Below are positions 24,062-31,696 of a DNA stretch of 64,000 bases, one piece after another. How positions within the stretch are numbered: position 1 is the first letter of the stretch; each line of letters starts with the position of its first letter. This DNA is from an uncultured Pontibacter sp. (GTDB lineage Bacteria > Bacteroidota > Bacteroidia > Cytophagales > Hymenobacteraceae): the NCBI RefSeq assembly GCF_947499215.1, contig NZ_CANMNI010000001.1, forward strand, positions 1,240,001 through 1,304,000. Direction: 5' to 3'. A program made the position numbers and the translations under genes. The notes under the pieces were generated by a model. That model ran no database searches. It saw nothing but the letters and a program-made list of their open reading frames with translations, and was not told where the DNA came from.

Positions 24062-26212
24062 ATGAAAAACAACCCCTATTACGCTGCCTCAAATGAAAAT
24101 CTGTTTGGCGCCTCCCCTCAGGTGCAGATAGCGTTACAACGGGCACTTGCACAAGTAAACAGCTACCCACAACCAGATGCCGCTGACTTACGCCATGCCT
24201 TGGCAAGCAAACTAGGGGTTCATCCTGAGCAGTTAGTTATTGGAAACGGGTCGGCAGAACTTATCTCGCTGCTCGTGCGACGCTTTTGTGGTTACAGCAA
24301 AACAGGAGAAGTGCTAGCGCTGTATCCCTCCTACCCTCTTTACCGACAAGAAGCAGTGGCACTGCAGATTCCCTTTAAGGAGGCACCCCTCACAAGTGGC
24401 TACAGGATTGACAAGGAGGCGATTCTTCGGCAGGTAAATGCTGCGACCCGCTTGCTATTTCTGTGCAACCCCAATAACCCGACTGGCACTTATCTGTCTC
24501 AGGATGAGCTGACCCAGTTACTCGACGAACTGCCTCCCCATGTGGTGGTTGTGGTAGACGAAGCCTATATTGAGTATGCCACCGCGCCAGACTGCGCAAA
24601 CGCCCTTTCGCTACTACCCAGTTTTCCCAATCTGGTAGTGCTGCGAACATTCTCTAAAGCCTATGGACTCGCCTCAGTGCGTATTGGCTATATGATAGCC
24701 CAGCGCAGCCTCATCCAACAGGTGCTGGAGGTAAAGCAGCCTTACAACGTAAACCAACTGGCACAGGTAGCGGCCATGGCTGCGCTGGAAGACGAGCAAT
24801 TTCTGGCGAAGACCGTGAAAGACACGCAGGTCGGCAAAGCAGAGTTAACCGCCGGAATGCAGCAGGTAGGCGTACAGTACTGGCCTTCGCAAGGCAATTT
24901 CCTGTTGCTTGATGCCGGCATCGGTGCTGAAAAGGTATACGATTACCTCCTGGCAAACAATATAACCGTGCGCCGCACCGACGACAACTATACCCTGCGC
25001 CTCACCATTGGCCCAGAAGAACATCAGCTATACCTGCTAAGTATGCTGCAAGCCTTGCTGCACCCGGAAAACCTGTATCCGCAGCACCCACTCTTGGCAC
25101 AGGTACTTGAAGTAGGTTATAGCTTACCCAGTCTCTCGGCTGAGGCTACGCAACAAGCCATCAACGATCTGTCAGCTAAGGCGGCATCACAGCGCGATGC
25201 ACAAGGCCGTGTCGCACTTGCTTATGCCCGTGCCTTTGCAGCCCGAAGCCTGCAGAACACCGCCAATGCCGGCAACCTCTATGCTTCTTCCTTGGGCGTG
25301 ATGGATATGATATCGGCGTTTAACGTGCTGGTGACGGCAACTCCGCTTGTAACTTTTGGGCACCGATTCGCCAATCACAGCATACTAACTGCCATAGCCG
25401 GAAAAACAGAGGTTTATCTGCTCGATTTGGGAATAGGAAGCGGCCTGCAGTGGTTTCACCTGATGGAGCTGCTGGCAGCGCTACCCGGAGAAAAGCCGAC
25501 TCTCCATCTGACAGCTATAGACATACCAGATAATACATCGTCAAACCCACTGCAAAAGCTACAGGAAACAGGAGAGCGCCTGTCCTTGCATGCCCAACAG
25601 CTCGGCCTCGCCTTTAGCTACACCTGCATCGGTACCCGACTGGAGGACTTTGATTTAACTTCATTGTCCATCTCGCCTACGCAAACACTGGTGGTTAATG
25701 CCGCCCTCACGCTGCACCACTTGGCTGACGAACTGGTGTCTCAGCCAGACCAGCGCGACCGTGTACTGCAACAGATCAGCGCTTTGAGCCCAGCGGTCTT
25801 TTCCCTCACCGAACCCGACTCAGAGCACAACCGCCTCAACTTTCTGCCGCGTCTGCGCGAGTCGCTGCGCCACTACCACACCGTGTTTGACGTGCTGGAC
25901 GCACTCCTGCCACCTGATATGCCGGAGCGCCGCATTATTGAGCAGGAGTTTTTCGGAAGGGAGATTATGAACGTGGTGGCATGCGAGGGCAATGGACGTG
26001 TAGAGCGGCACGAGCGTGACGAGGCATGGCAACGCCGATTGGTCCGCAACGGATTCAAACCAGCCCCGCAGCAGGACATCGGACTCGAGCTGGCACAGGA
26101 ACTGGCTCTGCACCCGAGTTTCAGCCTCGTACCGAACGGCGCCGGTTATACCCTGCACTGGAAAGGCACCACCATCATCTCCTCCACAGCTTGGGTCACG
26201 CTACAGGAATAG
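24062..26212 (+). CDS. Fused HisC-like aminotransferase and GRAS-domain methyltransferase
   Basis: A 716-residue fusion; the ATG at 24062 is used because ASNENLFGASP is the normal opening of HisC-type enzymes. Residues 1 to about 330 form a complete PLP aminotransferase: FLCNPNNPTGT, VVVDEAYIEYA, Lys199 in RTFSKAYGLASVRIGY, and the RLTIGPEE ending. Residues about 330-716 match the GRAS domain known from plant transcription regulators and from bacterial methyltransferases. Seen in order: FGHRFANHSI (432-), VYLLDLGIGSGLQW (451-464, the VHIID motif), TAID with Asp487, LVVNAALTLHHL (543-), SLTEPDSEHN, and VVACEGNGRVERH (638-650). The GxGxG loop and the acidic residue after strand 2 needed for SAM are present, so this half is probably an active small-molecule methyltransferase. 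The product is unknown. Confidence 0.88.
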   Translation: MKNNPYYAASNENLFGASPQVQIALQRALAQVNSYPQPDAADLRHALASKLGVHPEQLVIGNGSAELISLLVRRFCGYSKTGEVLALYPSYPLYRQEAVALQIPFKEAPLTSGYRIDKEAILRQVNAATRLLFLCNPNNPTGTYLSQDELTQLLDELPPHVVVVVDEAYIEYATAPDCANALSLLPSFPNLVVLRTFSKAYGLASVRIGYMIAQRSLIQQVLEVKQPYNVNQLAQVAAMAALEDEQFLAKTVKDTQVGKAELTAGMQQVGVQYWPSQGNFLLLDAGIGAEKVYDYLLANNITVRRTDDNYTLRLTIGPEEHQLYLLSMLQALLHPENLYPQHPLLAQVLEVGYSLPSLSAEATQQAINDLSAKAASQRDAQGRVALAYARAFAARSLQNTANAGNLYASSLGVMDMISAFNVLVTATPLVTFGHRFANHSILTAIAGKTEVYLLDLGIGSGLQWFHLMELLAALPGEKPTLHLTAIDIPDNTSSNPLQKLQETGERLSLHAQQLGLAFSYTCIGTRLEDFDLTSLSISPTQTLVVNAALTLHHLADELVSQPDQRDRVLQQISALSPAVFSLTEPDSEHNRLNFLPRLRESLRHYHTVFDVLDALLPPDMPERRIIEQEFFGREIMNVVACEGNGRVERHERDEAWQRRLVRNGFKPAPQQDIGLELAQELALHPSFSLVPNGAGYTLHWKGTTIISSTAWVTLQE

Positions 26213-26213
26213 T

Positions 26214-26771
26214 TTATAGGCCAAGCTTGCGGAGGGCGAGCATGCAGAGCGCGACAGAGCCAGCCACTCTGATCTGCCCGTTCATGATCATGGGCTCCAC
26301 TTCCTGTAGCGGCACTTTCAGCACCTCAATATGCTCACTTTCATCCAAGTCTTGGGCGGCCACCTCGCGCACGTTGTGGGCTATGAAATAAAATATCTTG
26401 TTCGTGTCCTTAGTCGGATTGTCGATCACCTGCAGCATCGGTTCCATCTCCTCTGTAGTATAGCCGGTTTCCTCCAGCAGCTCTCTTTTAGCCGCTTCGA
26501 CAGGGTCGGTTTCCCCTTCGTCTATCACACCGCCGGGCAACTCAATAAATATGTCGCCGGCAGCATGCTTGTACTGCCGCACGAAAAGCACATGCCCATC
26601 CGCTGTCAGTGGAAAGGTAAGCACCACATCCGGCCTCACACTCACAAAATAGTCATCCATCTCATGCCCATTGGGCAGCTCCACGTGGTCGCGGCGCAGG
26701 GTATACCACTTGTGGTCAAACACGACCTGCGACTTCAGTGTCTTCCAGCGTTCTATTCCTTTTTTTGTCAT
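26214..26771 (-). CDS. Nudix hydrolase, ADP-ribose pyrophosphatase-like
   Basis: A 185-residue Nudix enzyme. The start at 26771 (MTKKGIERWKTL) matches the ADP-sugar pyrophosphatase pattern; an upstream in-frame extension to 26831 is hydrophobic and unlike the family. The full Nudix box GGVIDEGE...RELLEETGY is present near residues 90-115. The N-terminal strand VFDHKWYTLRRDHVELPNG is typical of ADP-ribose hydrolases. It is convergent with the aminotransferase-GRAS gene, ending two bases from its stop, so a functional link is not implied. Confidence 0.92.
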   Translation of the reverse strand: MTKKGIERWKTLKSQVVFDHKWYTLRRDHVELPNGHEMDDYFVSVRPDVVLTFPLTADGHVLFVRQYKHAAGDIFIELPGGVIDEGETDPVEAAKRELLEETGYTTEEMEPMLQVIDNPTKDTNKIFYFIAHNVREVAAQDLDESEHIEVLKVPLQEVEPMIMNGQIRVAGSVALCMLALRKLGL

Positions 26772-26825
26772 TACTATTCTTAAAAAAGCGAAGCTACCTT
26801 TTTTACGGCAGACCGCACAAAAAAG

Positions 26826-26862
26826 AGCCATACCTGCTACAACTTTGAAAGCAGGTATGGCT
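26826..26862 (-). terminator. Terminator after the CgeB-like glycosyltransferase
   Basis: AGCCATACCTGCT pairs perfectly (13 bp) with AGCAGGTATGGCT. The AAAAAA to its left becomes a U tract on the minus strand. Confidence 0.8.
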
Positions 26863-26898
26863 TAAGAATTTTACCCTTTGGGCTTAATACAACATCTA

Positions 26899-28002
26899 TC
26901 AGCCTGTAACGGCTAAGTGCTTTTCGCCCTTTGAATCAAGCGACATCAGTTCCGCCACGTAGTCTTCCAGTTCCTGCGCACGGTGTGCTGCGGTATGCTC
27001 GGCCATTACCTTGCGGCGTGCCCTAGAGCCAATATTTTTACGCTCTGTGTTGCAAATCTCACGAAGGAAACGGAGTGTCTCGGTGGCACTGCGAGAAATT
27101 AGGATCTCTGTCTCAGGCTCAAATAGCGTCTCGATTCCTTGCCAATAATCCGATATAACAGGTGTGTTGCAAGCGGCAGCCTCAAATAGCCGCATACTAG
27201 GCGTATACCCAAAACGGCTGGCACTGGCACGTGAAATGCTGAGGGTGAAGCGCTGGCTGTTAAAAAAGTCGCGATGCTCGAACGGCGTCAGGTGCTGCAG
27301 CATGGTTACATTGTTAGGCCAGCCCAAGTCTGCCGGATACTGTGTGCCTGCCACCGCAAAGCGCCCCTGCGGCCACTGCGCCGCGGCGTCCAGCATGAGC
27401 TTTTGTAGCCCCGATTGGCGATCTTCGGCATAGTTTCCCAAATAGCCAAGGTCCCACTTTATCTCGCGGTACTCGTGGTGGTAAAGCTCCGGATCGAAGG
27501 AGAAGTATAGCGGACGTGCCATACGCGCGCCATACTGTTTCTCCAACAGTTCCAACGCTGGTCCGCCTGTGCAAGACAAGTATAGATCAAAATTAGGTAT
27601 AAGGTCGGCCTTCAGGTAGGGCAGTCCCTGCTGTTGCTCCAACCCAGTTAAGGTGGCCGGAGCATCTAGGTCGTAGAAGGCTTTTATGCCACGGGCTACT
27701 TTTTGCACCCATTCTATAATTTCGACACCTTGCGGTAGCCCGGATCCCACTAGCACCACGTCGGCTTCGCGTACCTGCTCCGTATAGTGCTGTTGCAGAT
27801 TTTCGGAAGAGGTATAAAAACCAAGCTCACAGTAGTAGGGGTCGTGCAGATCGCTAGGCGTGCTAGAGGCGGTCGTTTCGCGTTCCAGAAAAAGAACGCT
27901 GTGCGCTCTGCCATGCAGGGCTTTCACAAGGTTACGGAAAGTGGTGGCGTGGCCGCTGCCCCAAGACGAGGTAATGGATGAGCCAAGTATAACAATGTTC
28001 AT
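26899..28002 (-). CDS. CgeB-like glycosyltransferase
   Basis: A 367-residue GT-B type glycosyltransferase resembling the CgeB/DUF3880 group. The N-terminal MNIVILGSSITSSWGSGHATT gives the first Rossmann strand. The C-terminal half has SRASASRFGYTPSMRLFEAAACNTPVIS, the usual acceptor of the nucleotide sugar with its conserved Glu. It reads on the same strand as a GT4 gene ending 35 bases upstream, so the two form a probable operon. No signal peptide or membrane segment. Target sugar unknown. Confidence 0.85.
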   Translation of the reverse strand: MNIVILGSSITSSWGSGHATTFRNLVKALHGRAHSVLFLERETTASSTPSDLHDPYYCELGFYTSSENLQQHYTEQVREADVVLVGSGLPQGVEIIEWVQKVARGIKAFYDLDAPATLTGLEQQQGLPYLKADLIPNFDLYLSCTGGPALELLEKQYGARMARPLYFSFDPELYHHEYREIKWDLGYLGNYAEDRQSGLQKLMLDAAAQWPQGRFAVAGTQYPADLGWPNNVTMLQHLTPFEHRDFFNSQRFTLSISRASASRFGYTPSMRLFEAAACNTPVISDYWQGIETLFEPETEILISRSATETLRFLREICNTERKNIGSRARRKVMAEHTAAHRAQELEDYVAELMSLDSKGEKHLAVTG

Positions 28003-28037
28003 GGCATTCAGAATTACTCTTTCAAATTTAAGCTAAA

Positions 28038-29147
28038 TCATTTTGAAACCACAGCGGGTGCCTGAATCAATTGCCCATACAAGTGACTGTAGTCTTGGGC
28101 CATCTGATCGGCAGTGTAGCCATGTGAGCGCTTCACAGCTCTGCAAGCCATGATGTTGCGGCAGAATTCGTCGTCTATCAGGTTATGCAGCGTATCGAGG
28201 AGTTCGTCGGCACTGTGCGGGTCTACGTAGCGCGCGGCATTGCCCCACACCTCGGCCATGCTTTCGGTTTTGCCCACCACAAGGGCACAGCCCGACATGG
28301 CCGCTTCCAATACCGTAAGCCCGAATGGCTCGTACTTGGCCGGCAGTGCGTAGATGGAGGCTCTCGACAACCAGTCCGAAACCTCTTTGTTGGTCAGCTG
28401 ACCCAAAAAGTAGACGTTTTCCAATTCCATGGCCTCACCGGTAACCGGATGCTTGCCCTCCCCGGCAATATACACTGGCCACTGCAGGTCTGAGGCGATA
28501 TGTGCTAGCATGGAGATGTTCTTGGCTTCGTCCCATACGCGCCCAAGGCTGAAAACAAACGGTTCTTTGCGCCCGAACTGGAAGTACTGCTGTCCACGAC
28601 CATTGTACACAACGGCACTTTTTTTGAATGGTCCATACAGTTCCTCGGCTTGGTGCATCATGGCCTGTGTCGGGGCCACCACCATATCAGACGCTTGCAG
28701 GCCCTTACGGATCATTTCACTGTATTTATTCCAACTTTTGGGAGCCTCCTCCTGCTTCACGGCGCGCCACCACGACAGCACGCAGGAGTGTATTACTGTG
28801 AGCACGGGTTTGCCCCAGTCGAGATCGCCGTGGCTCATATGGTTGAGATGAATAACATCCGGCTGCACCTCATCCCGCAGCTGCAGCAACCATTCACCGG
28901 CTTTCTCCACATCCTGCCATGGTTTGTCCATCCATTCCAGTTTATACTCCTTCTCATATACCGTTAGGTTGGAAACACCTTCCGCTTCCTTTCGCTGCTC
29001 TTCGCTCATGGGCTCTCCCATAGTGGCCAAATATACTTGCGTTCCGTACTGTGCCATGGCGCGGGTCAGCTCCAATACGTAGGTCCAAACGCTGCCCACC
29101 GTATCGGCGGTCATTAATATCTTCGAGGGGTAATGTGGTGCTTTCAT
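28038..29147 (-). CDS. Glycosyltransferase family 4 protein
   Basis: A GT-B glycosyltransferase of 369 residues; the start at 29147 (MKAPHYPSKILMTADTVGSVWTY) is chosen because the first strand and the donor/acceptor loop begin there. The open frame runs back to 29243 without family support. The nucleotide-sugar site is seen as KYEPFGLTVLEAAMSGCALVVG, with the conserved Glu of the E-x7-E region and DPHSADEL after it. The N-terminal VGSVWTYVLELTRAMAQYG is typical of glycogen/starch synthase-like GT4 enzymes. Probably paired with the downstream CgeB-like enzyme in making a cell-surface or storage glycan. Confidence 0.88.
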   Translation of the reverse strand: MKAPHYPSKILMTADTVGSVWTYVLELTRAMAQYGTQVYLATMGEPMSEEQRKEAEGVSNLTVYEKEYKLEWMDKPWQDVEKAGEWLLQLRDEVQPDVIHLNHMSHGDLDWGKPVLTVIHSCVLSWWRAVKQEEAPKSWNKYSEMIRKGLQASDMVVAPTQAMMHQAEELYGPFKKSAVVYNGRGQQYFQFGRKEPFVFSLGRVWDEAKNISMLAHIASDLQWPVYIAGEGKHPVTGEAMELENVYFLGQLTNKEVSDWLSRASIYALPAKYEPFGLTVLEAAMSGCALVVGKTESMAEVWGNAARYVDPHSADELLDTLHNLIDDEFCRNIMACRAVKRSHGYTADQMAQDYSHLYGQLIQAPAVVSK

Positions 29148-29150
29148 CAT

Positions 29151-29560
29151 AGTCACTACTGTAAATATTGTTCCATCATGTGTTATACCAAGTTTTCGGA
29201 CATAGCCATCCCGTTGCATATGTGGCAATAAGCCTACTATCAACCTCAGGCTAAAGCAGATGCGCTGGGTGCAAACGGACTTAAGTTGGTATATCCGGGA
29301 AATATTATCTTATTCAAGGTCAAGCCCTTAAGAATTCTGCCAGTATACAGGCAATCGGGCTTGGAGCTGACTTCTCTTGTCAGTGAATTCTAATACGCGG
29401 CAAGGGCTGTTTCCGTTAGTGGGTTTGTCTATTTTTCTGAACTTTTATCTTTAAAATCTCTAGTACTCCCCGAGCCCTACCAATTCTCATCAATATGCCG
29501 TAAATGGCATCTGCCGTAATAAGGCTCCGTATATAAAATGCCGCAAGCAATAACGATAAT
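29151..29560. other. Intergenic region with paired hairpins
   Basis: About 410 bases between divergent genes, with no credible coding frame. Two successive hairpins are visible: CAAGCCC (29321-29327) with GGGCTTG (29357-29363), enclosing TGCC/GGCA, then CTGAC with GTCAG (29367-29383). They could be part of a structured leader or a small RNA, but there is no firm family match. Confidence 0.35.
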
Positions 29561-30166
29561 TTGAAAAAGGAACTACCCCATACAAGCCACGCTGGCAAGA
29601 TCTTTCTGATCCGGCATGCCCGGCCCATGGTTTCTAAAAAAGGTTATTTCAGCGCATCCGATGCCCGCACCTTTATCAGCGACTACGATGCGGCTGAGGT
29701 AGAGGCATTTGTGCTACAGCACGAGGCCATCCCCTACCAAGACATAAAGCAGGTATACTGTAGCACGCTCGTTCGGTCACAGCTTACCGCCAAGCAGATT
29801 TTCGGGGAGGACGTGAAAATGGTCATCCGGCACGAGTTCCGGGAGTTCGAGCGCAAAATATTCTCATTGCCGCTGCTGCGGCTGCCCATCAGACTCTGGT
29901 TGGTGAGCGCGCGGGCACTGTGGATGATGGGTTTGAACAGTAGGGGGATTGAAACGTTTCGGCAGGCGAAAAAAAGAGCACGGGAGTGCGCTGCCTTACT
30001 GGCAAATGATGCGCAACAAGAGTCTGCTGTTATACTGGTTGCCCATGGGCTGCTCAACAACTTCATCAGGTGGTACCTGCAGGACATGGGCTGGAAGGAC
30101 AGCCTACACGAGGGAAGCGGCTTTTTGAGTGTGACCGTAATGGAAAAGAAAAGCCCCGGCAGCTAG
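29561..30166 (+). CDS. Histidine phosphatase family protein
   Basis: A 201-residue protein of the histidine phosphatase (phosphoglycerate mutase-like) superfamily. The catalytic loop IFLIRHARPM holds the phosphate-accepting His (RHA form of RHG), and the second catalytic His is in VILVAHGLLNN. The start is a TTG at 29561: the first ATG lies after the RHA motif, so translation must begin earlier. Substrate unknown. The stop codon lies in the loop of a strong terminator hairpin. Confidence 0.85.
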   Translation: MKKELPHTSHAGKIFLIRHARPMVSKKGYFSASDARTFISDYDAAEVEAFVLQHEAIPYQDIKQVYCSTLVRSQLTAKQIFGEDVKMVIRHEFREFERKIFSLPLLRLPIRLWLVSARALWMMGLNSRGIETFRQAKKRARECAALLANDAQQESAVILVAHGLLNNFIRWYLQDMGWKDSLHEGSGFLSVTVMEKKSPGS

Positions 30167-30182
30167 CGAGCTGTCGGGGCTT
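30151..30182. terminator. Two-way terminator
   Basis: AAGCCCCGGCAGCT pairs with AGCTGTCGGGGCTT around the loop AGCG (one G-T pair). T-rich and A-rich flanks on both sides suit both the phosphatase gene and the convergent susD gene. Confidence 0.82.
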
Positions 30183-30215
30183 TTGGTTTAAAAATTCTGT
30201 CTTACCAGAAATTAA

Positions 30216-31679
30216 TTAGTATCCGGTTGTCTGCTGATCGCGGATGTTCGGGTTGGCGTCAATCTCAGCCTGCGGAATAGGCCAAGCCCACTCACGGGCA
30301 GTTGGAGCTAATGTACAGTTTACAGCAACATCACCGCAATCTTCTCTATCGATCATACGGGTGGTTCGCTTCAGGTCAAACCATCTATGGCCTTCACCGA
30401 TCAACTCTTTACGACGCTCCAGTGCGATGGCATCTAGGATAGCCTGCTGACCCACCAATACCTGCGGAACATAGCCGCTGATACGCGCAGCACGTAGCGT
30501 ATTTAAGTCAGCTAAAGCACCAACCAAGTCAAGACCTGATTTCATGGCTCTGGCTTCTGCACGAATCAGATACATCTCCGCAGTTCTGAAAACTTTCCAG
30601 TCTACCAAGTTATCTTGCGCTGTACCGCGGGTATTGAACTTATCAAGAATTCTTACAGGTTCGTCCTGCCCGGCAGCTACTCTGGTATCAAAATACGTAG
30701 GGAACCTAATATCAGCATTTTGGTTGTAGGTTTCTACCAATGGCTCTGAAGGCCTGAATCTGTTACGCCTAGAAGGAGCGTTGAATACGCCACCACCTGG
30801 GTTACCTTCACCTGCGTTGAAGTTCACTGACCAAATTACTTCAGGATAAGGTGCTGCATCTCGCCAGATGCTCGGGAACTGCTCTCTTGTAGCTAGCGGT
30901 TTCGCATCTATAACCAGTGTCGCATAATCTTCAGCCGCTTGATACTCTTTAGCATACAGGTTGACACGCGCCAAGATAGCTCTCACCGCGAGTTGGTCGA
31001 TGCGCGCACGGTTAGTTCTATTTATCCTCTCATCAAGACCTTCTTCAGCAAGCAGACTTTCTGCTTCTTCCAAATCTCTGAAGATCTTGTTATAGTTTTC
31101 CTGAACCGTTTCCCTTGCAGGCATATCTTCCGCATCAACGCTTTCTTTGTAAGGCACACCCAATTCAGAAGAATTACGATCGTAGTTTACAGCCCAATAA
31201 CGCAACAGGTCAAAATGCGCCATACCTCTGATTGCCAATGCTTGACCTTTTAGCCTGTTTACGCGACCAGGATTTTCACTTGCAAACTGGTCGATGTCAC
31301 GCAACACAATATTCGCTTGGTTAATGACAGAATACGCTGCTATCCAAGCAATGGCAATATCAGCTTCGTCACTGGCGTACACCCAGTTGGTCTGAATAGC
31401 CCAGTTGCCCAAATCAAAATCTGTTTGCGCAAGGTTATCAGACATCATGTCCGGCAATGTGGACCAAGTGCCTGTTGTCTGGCCACCACTTCCAAAATAA
31501 CCAACCGTTCTGAAACGAGCATAAGCACCTGTGAGTGCAAACTCATAATCATCTAGGTTAGTGAACAAGGAATTGGCGTCTCGTTCAAATTCTGGCTCTA
31601 CTTCGATGACCTTCTCACACGAGGAGAAAATCATGGCGCAACTTAGCCCTAAGCCTATAAATAGTTGTTTAATTCTCAT
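30216..31679 (-). CDS. SusD/RagB family outer-membrane lipoprotein
   Basis: A 487-residue surface lipoprotein of the SusD/RagB family, which binds a nutrient and delivers it to its SusC partner. Signal peptide with lipobox at residues 1-21 (FSSCEK). The N-terminal tetratricopeptide core has QANIVLRDIDQFASENPGRVNRLKGQALAIRG split by short loops, and LKRTTRMIDRE and WAWPIPQAEIDANPNI near the C terminus are classical SusD endings. It lies 17 bases after the SusC gene and is co-transcribed. The pair has no linked enzyme or anti-sigma regulator here, so its ligand cannot be told. Confidence 0.95.
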   Translation of the reverse strand: MRIKQLFIGLGLSCAMIFSSCEKVIEVEPEFERDANSLFTNLDDYEFALTGAYARFRTVGYFGSGGQTTGTWSTLPDMMSDNLAQTDFDLGNWAIQTNWVYASDEADIAIAWIAAYSVINQANIVLRDIDQFASENPGRVNRLKGQALAIRGMAHFDLLRYWAVNYDRNSSELGVPYKESVDAEDMPARETVQENYNKIFRDLEEAESLLAEEGLDERINRTNRARIDQLAVRAILARVNLYAKEYQAAEDYATLVIDAKPLATREQFPSIWRDAAPYPEVIWSVNFNAGEGNPGGGVFNAPSRRNRFRPSEPLVETYNQNADIRFPTYFDTRVAAGQDEPVRILDKFNTRGTAQDNLVDWKVFRTAEMYLIRAEARAMKSGLDLVGALADLNTLRAARISGYVPQVLVGQQAILDAIALERRKELIGEGHRWFDLKRTTRMIDREDCGDVAVNCTLAPTAREWAWPIPQAEIDANPNIRDQQTTGY

Positions 31680-31696
31680 TGTCTTAATTTAATTTG

